Part shown: piece after piece, positions 42,580 to 52,202 of the stretch
Position numbering within the stretch: the stretch's first letter is position 1
How the letters are laid out: every line of letters begins with the position of its first letter
Source: Bifidobacterium imperatoris
Lineage (GTDB): Bacteria; Actinomycetota; Actinomycetes; Actinomycetales; Bifidobacteriaceae
Length of the DNA stretch: 64,000 bases
NCBI RefSeq assembly: GCF_002860405.1
Contig: NZ_NMWV01000008.1
Coordinates: 16,085-80,084, forward strand
Direction of reading: 5' to 3'
Made by a program: the position numbers and the translations under genes
Notes under the pieces: model-generated
The model's database searches: none
Told to the model about the DNA's origin: nothing
What the model saw: only the letters and a program-made list of their open reading frames with translations

Positions 42580-45500
42580 TCAGGCTTCGTAGAAGCCGGA
42601 TTCACCAAGGCGAGCATCAGGATTCAGGAGCATCGCCTTTTCGACTTCGTGGTGGTCGTAGCCGCGGTGGTCCTCATGGAAGCGACGGTTGTCGATCGGC
42701 TCATAGAGCGCGGCGCGACCCATCATGCCTTCCTCGAGGTGGCGCTGGCCGGCAGCGAGGCGCTCGTTGGCGCGTTCACGCCACTTGGCCAACGCCTCTT
42801 CACCATCGGTCTTTGCCACTGCCGCTTCAAAGGCACCGGGGTGAACCAGTGCCACGAAACCGGACACATGACCAAAGCCGAGCGATGTGGCGAGGCCGGC
42901 CTTGACCGGGCGACCTGCGGTTTCGTGACCGAACTGGTCTTCACCGCCGCCGATGCGCAGAGGCTTGCGCAACCAGACCATGTGGTCGTCACGCTGCAGC
43001 TTCGGATCCACGCAATCGAGCGATGCGTTCGCCGGAAGCACGCCGGACTTGAACAGCTGGGTCAGGCCGTTGACCTGGAAGATGCAGGCACCACCCTTGG
43101 CGTGGCCGGTGAGCGTCTTCTGGGAAATCACGAACAACGGGTTGCCGTCCGCGCGGCCGATGGCGTGGGCCAGCGTGTTGTGCAGCTCGGATTCGTTCGG
43201 ATCGTTGGCATTCGTGGAGGTGTCGTGCTTGGAGACCACGGCGATGTCATCCGCGGAAACGCCCAGCACGGCCAGATCGCGCACCAGCTTGGACTTGCGT
43301 CCGCCGAGGCCCGCCGCTAAAGCGCCAAGGCCCGGAGCTGGAATCGAGGTGTGCGCGCCATCCGCATAGCTGTGGATGAAGCCCACCACGGCTGCGACCG
43401 GCAGACCGAGCTTTTCTGCGATATCACCTCGGGTCACCAAGATCGTGCCACCACCCTGGGATTCCAGGAAGCCGCCGCGGCGACGGTCGTTCGCACGGGA
43501 GAAGAAGCGTGCGTCGATGCCCTTGCCGTACATTTCGGCGGAGTTGGCGGTGGCGTTCATGTTGCCGAAGCCGATCACGGATTCCACGCCGATGTCGTCG
43601 ATTGCACCGGTGACCACAAAGTCGGCCTTGCCGAGGGCGATCTTGTCGACGCCCTCTTCCAAGGAGACTGCGGCGGTGGCGCAGGCGGAAACCGGCTGAA
43701 TCATGTTGCCGTAGCCGCCGATATAGGACTGCATCACGTGCGCGGCCACCACATTCGGTAGTGCCTCCTGCAGGATGTCGGTCGGAATCTCGTGGTTGAG
43801 GAAACGATCGAGGTAGAGCTTGCGCATCGAGGCCATGCCACCGAAGCCGGTGCCCTGAGTGGATGCGACCAGCGAGGGATGAATCGACTGCAGGATTTCA
43901 GCCGGGGTGAAGCCTGCGTTCAGGTAGGCGTCCACGGTGGTGACGATGTTCCACAATGCAATCTTGTCCACGTCGCCGACCATCGATGCCGGAATACCCC
44001 AGCGGGTCGGGTCGAAGCCCTTCGGGAACTGGCCGCCGACCGTGCGGGTCATCGTGGCGCGACGCGGCACGCGAATCATCGAGCCGGCGTGACGGGTCAC
44101 ATTCCATTCGCCGGATTCGGCATCCGGAGCGACGGTGGTGTGCTTGGCATCCAGCTTGACGTATTCCTCGGCTACTTCGCGGTTCGGCACGGAGAAGGTG
44201 ACGTCGTGGTCCAGGAAGACCTCGGCCTCCTCTTCGTCGGCACCGTCCTTGTAGTCGTTGCCCATGCCTTCCTCGAACGGACGAATGCCGGAGCGGGCCA
44301 CGACCTCGTCGTGGTAGCGTTCGGCGATGTCCTCTTCGGGTACCAGGTTGCCGTCGGTGTCGTACCAGCCTGGCTTCGGGCTGTCCTGCCAGGTCAGCAG
44401 GCCCATGTTCCAGGCCAGTTCAAGCACCGCGCCGGCGCTCAGGTCGACTTCGCCATCCGAATGGATGCCTAGTTCGGCTTCGGCACGGGTGCGACCAGAA
44501 CCCCACGGACCAAGTTCACCGATGGACACGATGACAATTTCGTCTTCCGGCTTGGCGGTGACGCCCTGCCAGTCGGCAAGGTTGACTGCGGCCTGCTTGG
44601 TGACGATCGGCGTGGGCAGAGCCTTGAGGGATGCGGCGGAAGATATGGAGTCTTCGGCGCTGTCTGTATTACCTCGCAGCTGTCGTTGCTCGGCGCCGGC
44701 TACGGACAGCCCACTGGGCTGTCCGCTTAACGCCTCCGCATCCGCCTCAGCCTCGGCGCGCAGGGCCTTGATGTCGATGGGCTCGGAGCCGAGGCCACCG
44801 GTCAGGTCCACATCGAGCGGGGCCTTGACGGCTTCCGCACGCGATTCGGCAGTACACAGGTCGAGCAGCTTGGCTGCAATCTGAGCCGTGGAATAGGTAT
44901 GAATACCATGACGTTCCACCACGTTGACCAGCGAATCGTTGCCGCCCATCAGACCAGTACCACGCACCCAGCCAATCTTCGGATGGGCGAAGGTCACACG
45001 GCCGGCCCAGGCGTCACGCTCAGCGCGCGCACGATTCACCACGGCATCGAAAGCAGACTTAACTTCGCCGTAGGCACCGTCACCGCCGAAGACGCCACGG
45101 TTCGGGGAGCCAGGCAGTACCACATGCAGCTTGTGCTGCACGTTGGTGTCAGCACCGATCTTGGAGAAGCCTGCAATTGCGCGTTCCACGCCCCATAGCA
45201 TGAGTCGTGCCTGGGATTCGAACAGATCGCCGGCATCGGCCAAGGTGCCATGTACAGGCGGTGCTGCGAACGGGAAGAACAGGGTCGGTTCCCACGCAGG
45301 CTTCAGAATGGTCGTGGTGGCGCCGGAGGTCTTCTTCTGCTCGTGGCCCACCCAGTCGACCAGCGCATCCACATCGCGGTAGCTGGAGAGGTTGGCCGGA
45401 ACTAGCCACAGCTTGGCGTTGCCGGTAGCGTGCTCGCGGTAGGCCTGCTTGGCCCATGCCTTGACGGATGGCTTGAAGCTGTGCGAGGTAGCCACCACGG

Positions 45501-48500
45501 TGGCACCGCCAGCAAGCAGTCCTTCCACCACCTGTGCAGCAATGGAGTTCGGGCTTACGCCGGTCACGATGGCGATGTCGTTCGCGAAGCGGGAGGCTGC
45601 AGCGTCGGAAGTGACTGGTTCGAGAGTCTCGGATGCGATGCAGGCGAATGCGGCCTTGAGGCCGGAGTCAGCCGAGAGCTGACCAGCAAACCAAGTAGCT
45701 TCGTCGGCGATGGTCTTGCCAAGACCGATGAAGCTGCCGGCGAGCGCGGAAGCGTCGCGGTTGTAGTAGGCACGTGCCAGATCCTCGCGGGCAGAGGCCC
45801 AACGGTCGTCGAAGAGAATTGCCTTGTTGGCATCGAAGCGAGGCGCAACCTGCTTCGGCCAATCGGAGCCGAGTTCGGCTTCGACCGCGGCCACCACTGC
45901 GGCGTTTTCGTCGTCACCCTCCTCCGGCACCGGAGCGGCCACACCAAGCTCGTTCAGCACAAAGCGGGCAGTGGCGGCGAGCACACCGTTGGAACCGGTG
46001 ACCTTCTCGGCAAATGCATCGAGGGCAGCGGAATCCACCACGGCTCCGCCGGCTGCACCACCGGCGGACGGCAGCGCCACCGAAACGCCCTTGAGCTGGG
46101 CGACGGCCTGCACGGCAGCGTCGATGAGCTTATCGGCTTCGGCCTTGGACTGCACGGCTGCGGTTGGCAGCTTGGCCAGGTCACCGCCACGAGAGCTGGC
46201 GCCTTCACGGGTGTCAAGCAGCAGTGCGGCAAGCACGCTGGCCACCCAGCCTTCGCCGAGCTGCCAGACGTTGGTCACACGGTCGCGAATGTACTGCTGC
46301 TTGACGCCGGCGGCACCGAACAGCGAACGCAGACGGTCGCGCAGGGCCTCGGAGAGCACGGCACCGAACGGCTTGTAGTTCGGGGTGGCCTTGTTGACGA
46401 TTTGTGCCAGCTGTACCAGCGTCGCCTCGGCGGCACCGTCCACGCTGGCCACACCCAACTCGGAGCTGATGTCCATCAAAAGCTGATTACGGCGAGAAGA
46501 GACGCCGTTGGTCAGAGTGTCGGTAGTGTCGGTACTGCCGATCTGATCGAGGCGCACCTTGGCGGAGTAAGCCATAAGCACACCGATGGCATCGGATGCC
46601 TTGAAAGGCAGGTCATCGACGGCGGCGCCACTAGGAGCGCCGACGACAGCAGGCGCAGGAGCCGCAGCGGCAGCATTCTCTTCAACAGTGGGAGCCTTGG
46701 CCGGAGCAACGCCAGAACCGAGCTTGGCAGCTGCATCACTGTGGGCGGCGACTACCGACTTAGACTGCGCACTATCGTGCGCAGCTTCGCCTACGGACAG
46801 TCCACTGGACTGTCCGCTTAACGGCTCAGTCACGGATTCGTCCTCGCTCACGAGCGAGTCCGAATCCGTCATATAGACGCGGCCTTCATCGCGGCCCACG
46901 TTGTAGACCACGGTGTTGGTACCAGCGAATTCGGGCAAGCGCAGCGTCTTGGCACCGAGGTTGGCCAGCGTCGGCGCATTGCCGAGGCCGACTTCCACGT
47001 ATTCCTCAACGCCGAGACCACCAGCGGCTCGCGAACCGAACAGCAGTGCCTGGGTCTCGATCCAACGCACCGGGGATGCGAACTGCCAGGAGAGCAGTTC
47101 GGTCAGCAGCAGTCGGCCAAGCTTCTGATCATCGGCAGCATAGGAATCCCACACAGCAGGGTCATCGAGAGCGGCCTTGATACGCTCGGATGGCACGACT
47201 TCGAGAATCTTCGCCGCGAATTCCTTGGTCATTTCGAACGGAGTGGCCACCAAGTTCGGAATGTAGCGGCCGACCAAACGACCGCGGTAGTCGATATATT
47301 GCGGCAGCAGTGCATCGAGCTTGTCACGGAATTCCGGCACGCCCTTACGAAGCAGGGTGGAATGGAACGGCACATCGATGCCCGGCACCAGCATGAATGC
47401 CGGCTTGCCGCCGTATTCGGCCACGCGACGGGCGGCATCGGCCTTCAGCGCCTTGAGGCCTGCGATCGTACCGGCGATGGCGTACTGCTGGCCGGCGAGG
47501 TTGTAGTTCACGATCTGCAGGAATTCGCCGCTCTTCTTGGCCACGGATTCCACGTATTCCTTCACATGGGCATCGTCTACACCGAACTGGTTCGGGCGCA
47601 GGGCTCCCATGCGGTAGTTGGAGCGGCCCTGTGCGTCGCGATCAATCAGGTGATGCATCGTGGAGCCGCGGTGGAACACGAGCTCGAGCACGGTTTCCAG
47701 CGGGATCACGCCGGCGAATGCGGAGAGTGCGTTGTATTCGCCGAGCGAGTGGCCGGCGAAGTAGGCGGGCCAGATGTCCGCACCGGCTTCGCGCAGACGT
47801 GCGGTCTGGGCGAAGGCCACGGTGGCGAGCGCCACCTGGGTGAACTGGGTCAGGTTGAGCAGTCCTTCAGGGTGACGGTAGGTGACGCCGTTGGCGGTCA
47901 GTTCCTTCGGGTTATCGCGCACGAGGCCGATGATCGAGAAGCCAAGCTTGGAGCGGGTGAGCTTGTCGGCGCGCTCCCACACATCGCGTGCGGCGGCGGA
48001 CTTGACGCGCTCGTCCAGAACCATGCCCTGCTTCTGTATACCCTGGCCGGGGTAGACGAAGGCGGCGCGAGGCGCGCGCACCAGTGCGGTACCGCGGGAA
48101 ACCAACTGGCCGTCGATACGGCAGGTGACTTCGAGGGTCATGCCGCCGTGGCTTACCTTGCCGACGCGTTCCACTGAGATTTCCACTTGATCGTTCAACT
48201 GGACCATGCCGTACATGTTGTAGGTCCAGCCGGCAATCTCGTAATGTGCACCCTTCTCATCGATGGCCTGTACTGCGTGCTGGGCGGTGGCGGACAGCCA
48301 CATACCGTGCACGAGCGGAGCCTTCAGGCCGGAGATGCGAGCACCTCGAGCGGAGGTGTGAATCGGGTTGAAGTCGCCGGAGGTGCGGGCGAATGCGGTC
48401 ATATCGCCGGGGGCGGTGACCTTGACGCGGCGCAGCAGGCGACGAGGCGTGGGCTCGATCTCATCGTGCTGGGCGTCGCCGAATTCAGGAGCATCTGCCG

Positions 48501-51500
48501 GCAGTGCATCGGAGTAGACACGGCCTCGAATGGCGAAGCGTTCGGTTTCGCGGGCGAGCAGCGTGCCGTCGGCGGCAGTGTGGGTCACATGGATGGTGAC
48601 CACGCGGCCGGATGCGGATTCGTAGTAATCCTCAGCCCAGGAAGTCAGGGCGACGGTTTCGCCGACGTGGCGCAGCAGCTCGTCCTCATCAACCTCAAGT
48701 TCGATGAGATGGTCGAGATGCACGGCGTTGAGCAGGCCTTCGATCACCGGGTAGCCGTTTACGGATACGGAACCGAGTGCCGCATAGATTGCCGGCCATG
48801 CTGGGCCGACCAGCGCATCCGGGGCGATGCGGCTGGGCTGCAGCGAAGTCGGCAGTGCACCACCGGTGGCTGCCTCGTGATCGAAACCAAGGTTGGCGGA
48901 CAGCGTGTAGGTGGTGTGCGCTTCGCCGAAAACGCGATTGTCGGCTGGCACAATCTCCGGCATGGCAGTGAGCTTATCGCCGGTGATGGCGGTGTTGCCG
49001 AGGCCGGCGGTGGCGGCGAGCATCGCATACACGTCCGGAATCAGTCGTTCGCGGTCCACGACCGGCACGCGGCCGGGCTCTGTGCCATCTACAATCAGCG
49101 GAATGACGATGTCGCGCACGGCGTGCTTGGAGGTACCGCCGTCCGGATCGTTGTCCCAGAAAGTATCGAGGTGAATGTCGAGATCGTACTTGCCGGCTGC
49201 AGCATCAAATGCGCAGATCTCATAGTTCTTATCGCCCAACGCGGTGCCGTAGGCAGGATTATCGGTGATGTGACCGACCCAGGAGATGTTCGGGGACTTG
49301 CGGATGAAGTCTTCAGCGGACGTCGCTTCACCGAGCGCGGCGAAATCAGCAGACTCGGACTCGGTCGAAGTTTCAGCTTCCTTGGCACGCTCGATAGCAG
49401 CACGCTCGAAGCGACCGAGGATCGACGCGACAGGCTCGTCCACAGTGGTGATGCCGGCCACGGAAATCGGACCGGGAATGGCTCGCACAGAATCAGCGGA
49501 GTACCGCACATCTTCGGACTGCCAGAGCTGATCCTGACCCCACCAACGCAGCAAATCATTGTCGATGACCGGCACGAATGGCATCGGCTTCGGATATTCG
49601 CGCACCAGCACCGGGAACCAAGCCACATCCGCGGGAACGACTTTGAGTTCGGCGGTACGCGGGTATACTTCGGCAAGCTTGGCAATAGCGGCAGTCGGGT
49701 CAGCAGCAACATCCGCGCGAGTCAACAGTCCCGCTGCGGCGGCCTCCTCAGTAGAAGCATCGGCTGCAGCGAACAGCTTGGAAGTGAATGCACCGGAATC
49801 AGTATCGTTGACGCGCGCTTCAATACGCTCGAGCAAGTGCTGGAAGCGGTCGGCATAGGTAGGGTCGACCCAGGGGAAAGCGAGATCAGCGAAGCGTTGC
49901 GCCCATTCGAGGTAGGTCATGGAAGCAAGATCGCCGAAGTATGGCTTGGCGGTCTTATCAAGCGCCGCGATGATTTCAGCACGACGGGATTCCAGCTCCT
50001 CCGGGTGCTTCATCACACGCACAAGCAGCCGGCCACATTCAGCGGATGCGTTCTCGAGCTCATAAATATCAGCGTGTAGGTGGCTCAAACCAGAGGAGAC
50101 ACCGCCCACGGACTTGCCGGACGGCACCCAGTGCGCAGCCTGCGGTGCGAACACATCAGCGGCAGCATCAGCACCATCACCAGCAGCCGTGGCACCGGCA
50201 ATACCCTGAGTCTTGACCAACAGCTGCTTGACTTCAGGGCTGGTGTGCGCCTCCTTGGCAGTCATCACAGCAGTGCCCACAAGCACACCATCCACCGGCA
50301 TGTCCGGCAGACCATAAGCGCGAACCCACTGACCGGAAATGTAGTCGGCGGCACGTTCCGGAGTGCCGATGCCGCCACCAGCCACGAGCACCAGATTCTC
50401 GCAAGCACGCACGTCCGCGTAGGTGGCGGCCAGCAAGTCATCCAACGCTTCCCAGCTGTGGTGACCGCCGGCTTCGCCGCCTTCCACCTGAATCATGATG
50501 GTGGCAGGCGCAACAGCCTTGGCAATGGCCACCACCTGGCGAATCTGGTCCACAGTGCCGGGCTTGAAGCTCACATACGGCAGGCCATCGGCGTGCAGCT
50601 GCTTGATCAGCGTCACGGCCTCATCCAGCTCCGGAATACCGGCGGACACCACCACGCCATCGATCGGAGCGCCAGAGGCGCGCTTCTTCGGCACGATGCG
50701 GGAGGAACCGAACTGCAGATTCCATAGGTAGCGGTCCATGAACATCGCGTTGAATTCCACCGTGCGGCCTTCTTCGAGCTGTTCCTCGAGAGCGGCCACA
50801 TGGCGGTCGAATACTTCGGCAGTCACCTGGCCACCGCCGGCGAGCTCGGCCCAGTAGCCGGCATTGGCCGCCGCGGCCACGATCTCCGGATCCACGGTGG
50901 TCGGCGTCATACCCGGCAGCAATACCGGCGGCTTGCCGGTGAGACGGGAGAACTTGGTGACGAGCTTGTCGCCGGCCGGTGTGCTGATCACACGTGGAGC
51001 GAACTGTTTCCAGTTCTGCGTGCGCTGGGGCTCACTCTCCAGTGTGGAGAGCGTGGCACGCTCAGCCAATGTGGTAGCTTCCACCACACCGACGCCGGTG
51101 CCCTCGACCACGTTACCGATGAGCTTGCCGAGCGTAGCGCCCGGTCCCAGGTCCACAATCCACAGCTTGGCCGGATCTTCGGCGGTCTCCAAAAGTTGCT
51201 TGACGCGGGCGTTCCAGTCCACGTGGTTGATGAGCACTTCCTCGGCGAGCGCGCGGGTGCGATCCTGATCGAAACCACATGCGGCAGCCCATGCCACGGT
51301 CTGTTCCACGGCCTCAGTCATCAGCGGCGAATGGAAAGGCAAGGTGACTTCGAGGTATTCCAACGTGGGGTTGAACACGGCACCGCCGCGCAGTTTCTGT
51401 TCGCGCAGCTTGGCCTGATGCTGGTGTTCACGCTCGGTCTCCACGGTGAATGCGGCCAGATCTTCTGGATAACCGGAGAGCACGTAATGATTCGCGGAGT

Positions 51501-52143
51501 TGGTCACGGCGATGGAGATCGGCCCACGGGCGCGACCGGAGTCGGCAACGCGCGCAATCAGCGCCTCGACCTGTGCCTTGTTGGCGCCCTTGACGGAGAG
51601 CATCGGGCTGGCTTCACCGTACTTGGGAGCAAGGCCCAGCTCGCGCACGCGGCGGGTGCCGGCCGCACCGATCAAGGCCGCAGCGGCCAGGATTTCGTTG
51701 AGGGCATTGGCTGCCGCCTCAACGGAACCGGCTTCCTCGATGGCGCGGGCCATGTGTACGGCGAGCACGCCTTGGGAGTGACCGAGCACAGCAACCGGCT
51801 TGGCTGCGGACAGTTCGTAGCCAAGATGCTCGAGGTCAAGTAACGCGCCCAACTGGGTCAGTGCGATGCCTTCCACAGATGCAGTGGCATCCGCAGCAGC
51901 GCCAAGTCGAGCTGGATTCGGTGTGAAGCTGAACAAATCAACTGGGCGACCGGTGGTAGCCAGTAGGTCAGCAGCGACTGGGGCGAGCAGTCGGCTGGAG
52001 GCTTCGGCATGCGCGTGCAGTGCGTCGGCGAGTTTGGGATCGGTGGTCTGGTCAGCGAGCGCGACCGGCCACGGAGTGGACTGTCCGGCGAAGGCGAGCG
52101 CGTGCGGCTCAGCGGCCAGGCGATTGAGGAAGAAAGTGGTCAT
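42580..52143 (-). CDS. fas: Type I fatty acid synthase (single-chain FAS-I)
   Basis: A 3187-residue multienzyme that builds fatty acids from acetyl- and malonyl-CoA. Domains in order: acetyltransferase (GHSQG, Ser123); enoyl reductase, FMN TIM barrel (about 395-720, LLPGMTPTTVDPE, VAGGGIGTPE); dehydratase hot-dog (RTSGDFNPIHTS, PLVHGMW); malonyl/palmitoyl transferase (YPGQG, GHSLGEYNAL); acyl carrier (TNGVSSRRNQLL, likely pantetheine Ser1882); ketoreductase (AIVTGVSPNSIAAQVV); ketosynthase (VSACATAAVS, Cys2821; SKHDTSTNANDP; TLTGHAKGG). There is no phosphopantetheinyl transferase domain; acpS downstream supplies it. Two interdomain linkers contain inserted palindromes (about residues 1776 and 2473). 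AAGGAC precedes the ATG. Carboxylase genes are just upstream. Confidence 0.96.
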   Translation of the reverse strand: MTTFFLNRLAAEPHALAFAGQSTPWPVALADQTTDPKLADALHAHAEASSRLLAPVAADLLATTGRPVDLFSFTPNPARLGAAADATASVEGIALTQLGALLDLEHLGYELSAAKPVAVLGHSQGVLAVHMARAIEEAGSVEAAANALNEILAAAALIGAAGTRRVRELGLAPKYGEASPMLSVKGANKAQVEALIARVADSGRARGPISIAVTNSANHYVLSGYPEDLAAFTVETEREHQHQAKLREQKLRGGAVFNPTLEYLEVTLPFHSPLMTEAVEQTVAWAAACGFDQDRTRALAEEVLINHVDWNARVKQLLETAEDPAKLWIVDLGPGATLGKLIGNVVEGTGVGVVEATTLAERATLSTLESEPQRTQNWKQFAPRVISTPAGDKLVTKFSRLTGKPPVLLPGMTPTTVDPEIVAAAANAGYWAELAGGGQVTAEVFDRHVAALEEQLEEGRTVEFNAMFMDRYLWNLQFGSSRIVPKKRASGAPIDGVVVSAGIPELDEAVTLIKQLHADGLPYVSFKPGTVDQIRQVVAIAKAVAPATIMIQVEGGEAGGHHSWEALDDLLAATYADVRACENLVLVAGGGIGTPERAADYISGQWVRAYGLPDMPVDGVLVGTAVMTAKEAHTSPEVKQLLVKTQGIAGATAAGDGADAAADVFAPQAAHWVPSGKSVGGVSSGLSHLHADIYELENASAECGRLLVRVMKHPEELESRRAEIIAALDKTAKPYFGDLASMTYLEWAQRFADLAFPWVDPTYADRFQHLLERIEARVNDTDSGAFTSKLFAAADASTEEAAAAGLLTRADVAADPTAAIAKLAEVYPRTAELKVVPADVAWFPVLVREYPKPMPFVPVIDNDLLRWWGQDQLWQSEDVRYSADSVRAIPGPISVAGITTVDEPVASILGRFERAAIERAKEAETSTESESADFAALGEATSAEDFIRKSPNISWVGHITDNPAYGTALGDKNYEICAFDAAAGKYDLDIHLDTFWDNDPDGGTSKHAVRDIVIPLIVDGTEPGRVPVVDRERLIPDVYAMLAATAGLGNTAITGDKLTAMPEIVPADNRVFGEAHTTYTLSANLGFDHEAATGGALPTSLQPSRIAPDALVGPAWPAIYAALGSVSVNGYPVIEGLLNAVHLDHLIELEVDEDELLRHVGETVALTSWAEDYYESASGRVVTIHVTHTAADGTLLARETERFAIRGRVYSDALPADAPEFGDAQHDEIEPTPRRLLRRVKVTAPGDMTAFARTSGDFNPIHTSARGARISGLKAPLVHGMWLSATAQHAVQAIDEKGAHYEIAGWTYNMYGMVQLNDQVEISVERVGKVSHGGMTLEVTCRIDGQLVSRGTALVRAPRAAFVYPGQGIQKQGMVLDERVKSAAARDVWERADKLTRSKLGFSIIGLVRDNPKELTANGVTYRHPEGLLNLTQFTQVALATVAFAQTARLREAGADIWPAYFAGHSLGEYNALSAFAGVIPLETVLELVFHRGSTMHHLIDRDAQGRSNYRMGALRPNQFGVDDAHVKEYVESVAKKSGEFLQIVNYNLAGQQYAIAGTIAGLKALKADAARRVAEYGGKPAFMLVPGIDVPFHSTLLRKGVPEFRDKLDALLPQYIDYRGRLVGRYIPNLVATPFEMTKEFAAKILEVVPSERIKAALDDPAVWDSYAADDQKLGRLLLTELLSWQFASPVRWIETQALLFGSRAAGGLGVEEYVEVGLGNAPTLANLGAKTLRLPEFAGTNTVVYNVGRDEGRVYMTDSDSLVSEDESVTEPLSGQSSGLSVGEAAHDSAQSKSVVAAHSDAAAKLGSGVAPAKAPTVEENAAAAAPAPAVVGAPSGAAVDDLPFKASDAIGVLMAYSAKVRLDQIGSTDTTDTLTNGVSSRRNQLLMDISSELGVASVDGAAEATLVQLAQIVNKATPNYKPFGAVLSEALRDRLRSLFGAAGVKQQYIRDRVTNVWQLGEGWVASVLAALLLDTREGASSRGGDLAKLPTAAVQSKAEADKLIDAAVQAVAQLKGVSVALPSAGGAAGGAVVDSAALDAFAEKVTGSNGVLAATARFVLNELGVAAPVPEEGDDENAAVVAAVEAELGSDWPKQVAPRFDANKAILFDDRWASAREDLARAYYNRDASALAGSFIGLGKTIADEATWFAGQLSADSGLKAAFACIASETLEPVTSDAAASRFANDIAIVTGVSPNSIAAQVVEGLLAGGATVVATSHSFKPSVKAWAKQAYREHATGNAKLWLVPANLSSYRDVDALVDWVGHEQKKTSGATTTILKPAWEPTLFFPFAAPPVHGTLADAGDLFESQARLMLWGVERAIAGFSKIGADTNVQHKLHVVLPGSPNRGVFGGDGAYGEVKSAFDAVVNRARAERDAWAGRVTFAHPKIGWVRGTGLMGGNDSLVNVVERHGIHTYSTAQIAAKLLDLCTAESRAEAVKAPLDVDLTGGLGSEPIDIKALRAEAEADAEALSGQPSGLSVAGAEQRQLRGNTDSAEDSISSAASLKALPTPIVTKQAAVNLADWQGVTAKPEDEIVIVSIGELGPWGSGRTRAEAELGIHSDGEVDLSAGAVLELAWNMGLLTWQDSPKPGWYDTDGNLVPEEDIAERYHDEVVARSGIRPFEEGMGNDYKDGADEEEAEVFLDHDVTFSVPNREVAEEYVKLDAKHTTVAPDAESGEWNVTRHAGSMIRVPRRATMTRTVGGQFPKGFDPTRWGIPASMVGDVDKIALWNIVTTVDAYLNAGFTPAEILQSIHPSLVASTQGTGFGGMASMRKLYLDRFLNHEIPTDILQEALPNVVAAHVMQSYIGGYGNMIQPVSACATAAVSLEEGVDKIALGKADFVVTGAIDDIGVESVIGFGNMNATANSAEMYGKGIDARFFSRANDRRRGGFLESQGGGTILVTRGDIAEKLGLPVAAVVGFIHSYADGAHTSIPAPGLGALAAGLGGRKSKLVRDLAVLGVSADDIAVVSKHDTSTNANDPNESELHNTLAHAIGRADGNPLFVISQKTLTGHAKGGACIFQVNGLTQLFKSGVLPANASLDCVDPKLQRDDHMVWLRKPLRIGGGEDQFGHETAGRPVKAGLATSLGFGHVSGFVALVHPGAFEAAVAKTDGEEALAKWRERANERLAAGQRHLEEGMMGRAALYEPIDNRRFHEDHRGYDHHEVEKAMLLNPDARLGESGFYEA
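44703..44725. repeat. Palindrome in fas, ketoreductase-ketosynthase linker
   Basis: A 23-bp palindrome with arms CGGACAGCCCA/TGGGCTGTCCG around one base, encoding LSGQPSGLSV in frame. Flanks CTA and CTTAACG are shared with the second copy. Confidence 0.85.
46794..46816. repeat. Palindrome in fas, transferase-carrier linker
   Basis: A 23-bp palindrome with arms CGGACAGTCCA/TGGACTGTCCG around one base, encoding LSGQSSGLSV in frame. The wider shared unit is 46785-46827. Confidence 0.85.
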
Positions 52144-52202
52144 TACTGTCCTTACTTGTGTTGGGTTGACGTCTTAAAAAAGTTGGTTATTGGGTGGTTC
52201 CG

